Positions 63,058-64,000 of a stretch of 64,000 bases of DNA are shown piece by piece (position 1 is the stretch's first letter; the number at the start of each line of letters is the position of its first letter). The notes under the pieces are model-generated. The model saw nothing but the letters and a program-made list of their open reading frames with translations, had not been told where the DNA came from and did no database searches. The DNA comes from DATFVJ01 sp963851085 (GTDB taxonomy: Bacteria; Actinomycetota; Actinomycetes; Streptosporangiales; Streptosporangiaceae), in the NCBI GenBank assembly GCA_963851085.1, contig CAWKNX010000019.1:1-64000 (forward strand), in the 5' to 3' direction. The position numbers and the translations under genes were made by a program.

Positions 63058-64000
63058 TCAGGCGGCGCCACCTGCGGGTCTGGTGGCGCCGATCAGGCCC
63101 GGCTCGAAGATGCTGTCGATCCGCACGTCCACGCCGGTATAGGGCGCGTCGACCATCATGTCGCGGCCGATGTAGATCCCGACATGATGGATGGTGGCGG
63201 GGTCGGACGTGTCGTTGGCGAAGAACACGAGATCGCCGCGGTGTAGCTGGTCGATCGGGATGTGCGGGCCGGACGTCCACTGCGTGCCCGTCCAGTGATC
63301 GAGCTGAACCCCCGCCCGCTGCCAGGCGCGCATGGCAAGGCCGGAGCAGTCGAAAGAAGATGGCCCGGCGGCGGCCCAGACGTACGGCTTGCCGAGCTGC
63401 CGCAGCGCCCAGGTTGCCGCGGTGTTTCCCGCGATCGCAGCGGCCCCGGCGGCGGCATCCGAGGCGTACGCCCAGGCCGGCGCCGTACCGCTCGCACCCA
63501 CTGCGCTCGCACCCGGCGCGCTCGCGGCCGACGGCGCGGCCGCGGCGAGTTCCATGGCGCCCTCCCTCGCCCGCGCCGCGGCGAGCCGGCGCAGGAGCAG
63601 GTTCCTCGTCGCACGCGCCCCGCCGAGCACCCGTCGCTGGCGGGCGACCGCCGCCATCGCGGCCCGCTTCAGCGCGCCGGCAAGCGCCGCCGCCGCGTGG
63701 CCGGCGTGGAGTGCGTCCCGCGCCTGGCCACGGAATACCTGGGCGACGATCCTGGAGGCGGCGGCAGCCGCCAGGATGTCGGTGTCATGCTCGGCGAGCA
63801 CTCCCAGGACGCCGGCGCGGTCGAAGAAGGCCTGCGGGCCGCCCGGGCCGCCGATCATCGCCGCCATCGAGCCGAACCCGCCATCGGTCTGGTATGCCTG
63901 GCTCGCGAGTGCGCCGACGTCGCCGCGGCGAGCCGCCTCGACGGCCGCGGCAACGGCAAACCTGCCTTGGGCGAGGCGAAATGCCGCGGTATCCCTGTGC
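63058..64000 (-). CDS. NlpC/P60 family hydrolase (5' end beyond the window)
   Basis: At least 313 residues; the frame stays open to the window edge, so the N terminus is not seen. The visible part is Ala/Arg-rich helical sequence (RFAVAAAVEAARRGDVGALA; AARAREGAMELAAAAPS) followed by a C-terminal NlpC/P60 domain: LGKPYVWAAAGPSSFDCSGL with the catalytic Cys, and TIHHVGIYIGRDMMVDAPYT with the His. It should cleave peptidoglycan peptides, like the enzyme at 39391, with which it shares the same catalytic layout. Its upstream control region lies outside the window. Confidence 0.85.
   Translation of the reverse strand, partial: HRDTAAFRLAQGRFAVAAAVEAARRGDVGALASQAYQTDGGFGSMAAMIGGPGGPQAFFDRAGVLGVLAEHDTDILAAAAASRIVAQVFRGQARDALHAGHAAAALAGALKRAAMAAVARQRRVLGGARATRNLLLRRLAAARAREGAMELAAAAPSAASAPGASAVGASGTAPAWAYASDAAAGAAAIAGNTAATWALRQLGKPYVWAAAGPSSFDCSGLAMRAWQRAGVQLDHWTGTQWTSGPHIPIDQLHRGDLVFFANDTSDPATIHHVGIYIGRDMMVDAPYTGVDVRIDSIFEPGLIGATRPAGGAA

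Overview
The window is chromosomal DNA of a high-GC, mycothiol-producing actinobacterium. The evidence is MshA, Lsr2, CarD, an HbhA-like protein, SenX3/RegX3, DisA next to RadA, and frequent GTG starts. Several gene neighbourhoods match the order I know from Mycobacterium tuberculosis: ispF-carD-lpqE-like-radA-disA-mutY, mshA-YbjN-gpmA-senX3-regX3, XRE-hbhA-DUF2516, and clpC-lsr2-lysS-coaX-nadC-nadB-panC-DUF2520-DUF3180-folK-folB-folP-folE-ftsH-hpt-tilS-metalloprotease-dacB-ppa. The sequence is not mycobacterial. The blocks are interleaved with other genes (hmgA, BKACE, EndoQ-UvrD) and with repeats. I cannot name the genus; a Streptosporangiales- or Frankiales-like soil actinomycete would fit.

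Layout. 0-7.5 kb: membrane-protein remnant, hmgA, a Pro/Ala-tailed membrane protein, ispF-carD, an anchored hypothetical protein, a UbiA prenyltransferase and an LpqE-like lipoprotein. 7.5-12.6 kb: regX3 (frameshifted), senX3, gpmA, mshA and a YbjN protein. 12.7-21.2 kb: macro-domain protein, MMPL remnant with a divergent TetR regulator, BlaI, AlaX, DUF2516/HbhA/XRE, BKACE, Dtd, TetR and a TIM-barrel protein. 21.3-32.9 kb: radA, disA, a membrane protein, mutY, a methyltransferase, an ECF42-type sigma factor (frameshifted) with its DGPF partner, clpC and lsr2. 33-40.5 kb: an EndoQ-UvrD fusion (frameshifted), an SRPBCC protein, a secreted protein, an ArgA-type acetyltransferase, and a c-di-AMP (ydaO) riboswitch in front of an NlpC/P60 hydrolase. 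41-61 kb: a long minus-strand vitamin, translation and cell-envelope block (lysine-tRNA, CoA, NAD, pantothenate, folate, FtsH, Hpt, TilS, DacB), many genes overlapping by 4 bp. 61-64 kb: ppa, a HTH/Clp-N pair under a symmetric promoter, a truncated GNAT gene and the 3' part of a second NlpC/P60 gene.

How the genes work together. DisA makes c-di-AMP, and the ydaO riboswitch at 39.2 kb reads c-di-AMP to control a cell-wall hydrolase. The window therefore holds both the writer and a reader of this messenger. The panC-nadB-nadC-coaX genes and the fol genes are tightly coupled cofactor operons. CarD, Lsr2, ClpC and FtsH are global regulators or quality-control factors.

Most unusual. (1) An 86-bp repeat (84/86 identical) sits inside two unrelated genes, nadC and endoQ-uvrD, read in frame in both. 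(2) A small element with terminal inverted repeats occurs just upstream of ppa and across the start of mshA; it carries its own ribosome site and GTG and appears to supply the MshA N terminus. (3) A perfectly symmetric divergent promoter drives a leaderless HTH/Clp-N pair. (4) Three long genes are each broken by one base, which may be real decay or sequence error. (5) Several families of perfect palindromes lie at gene ends.
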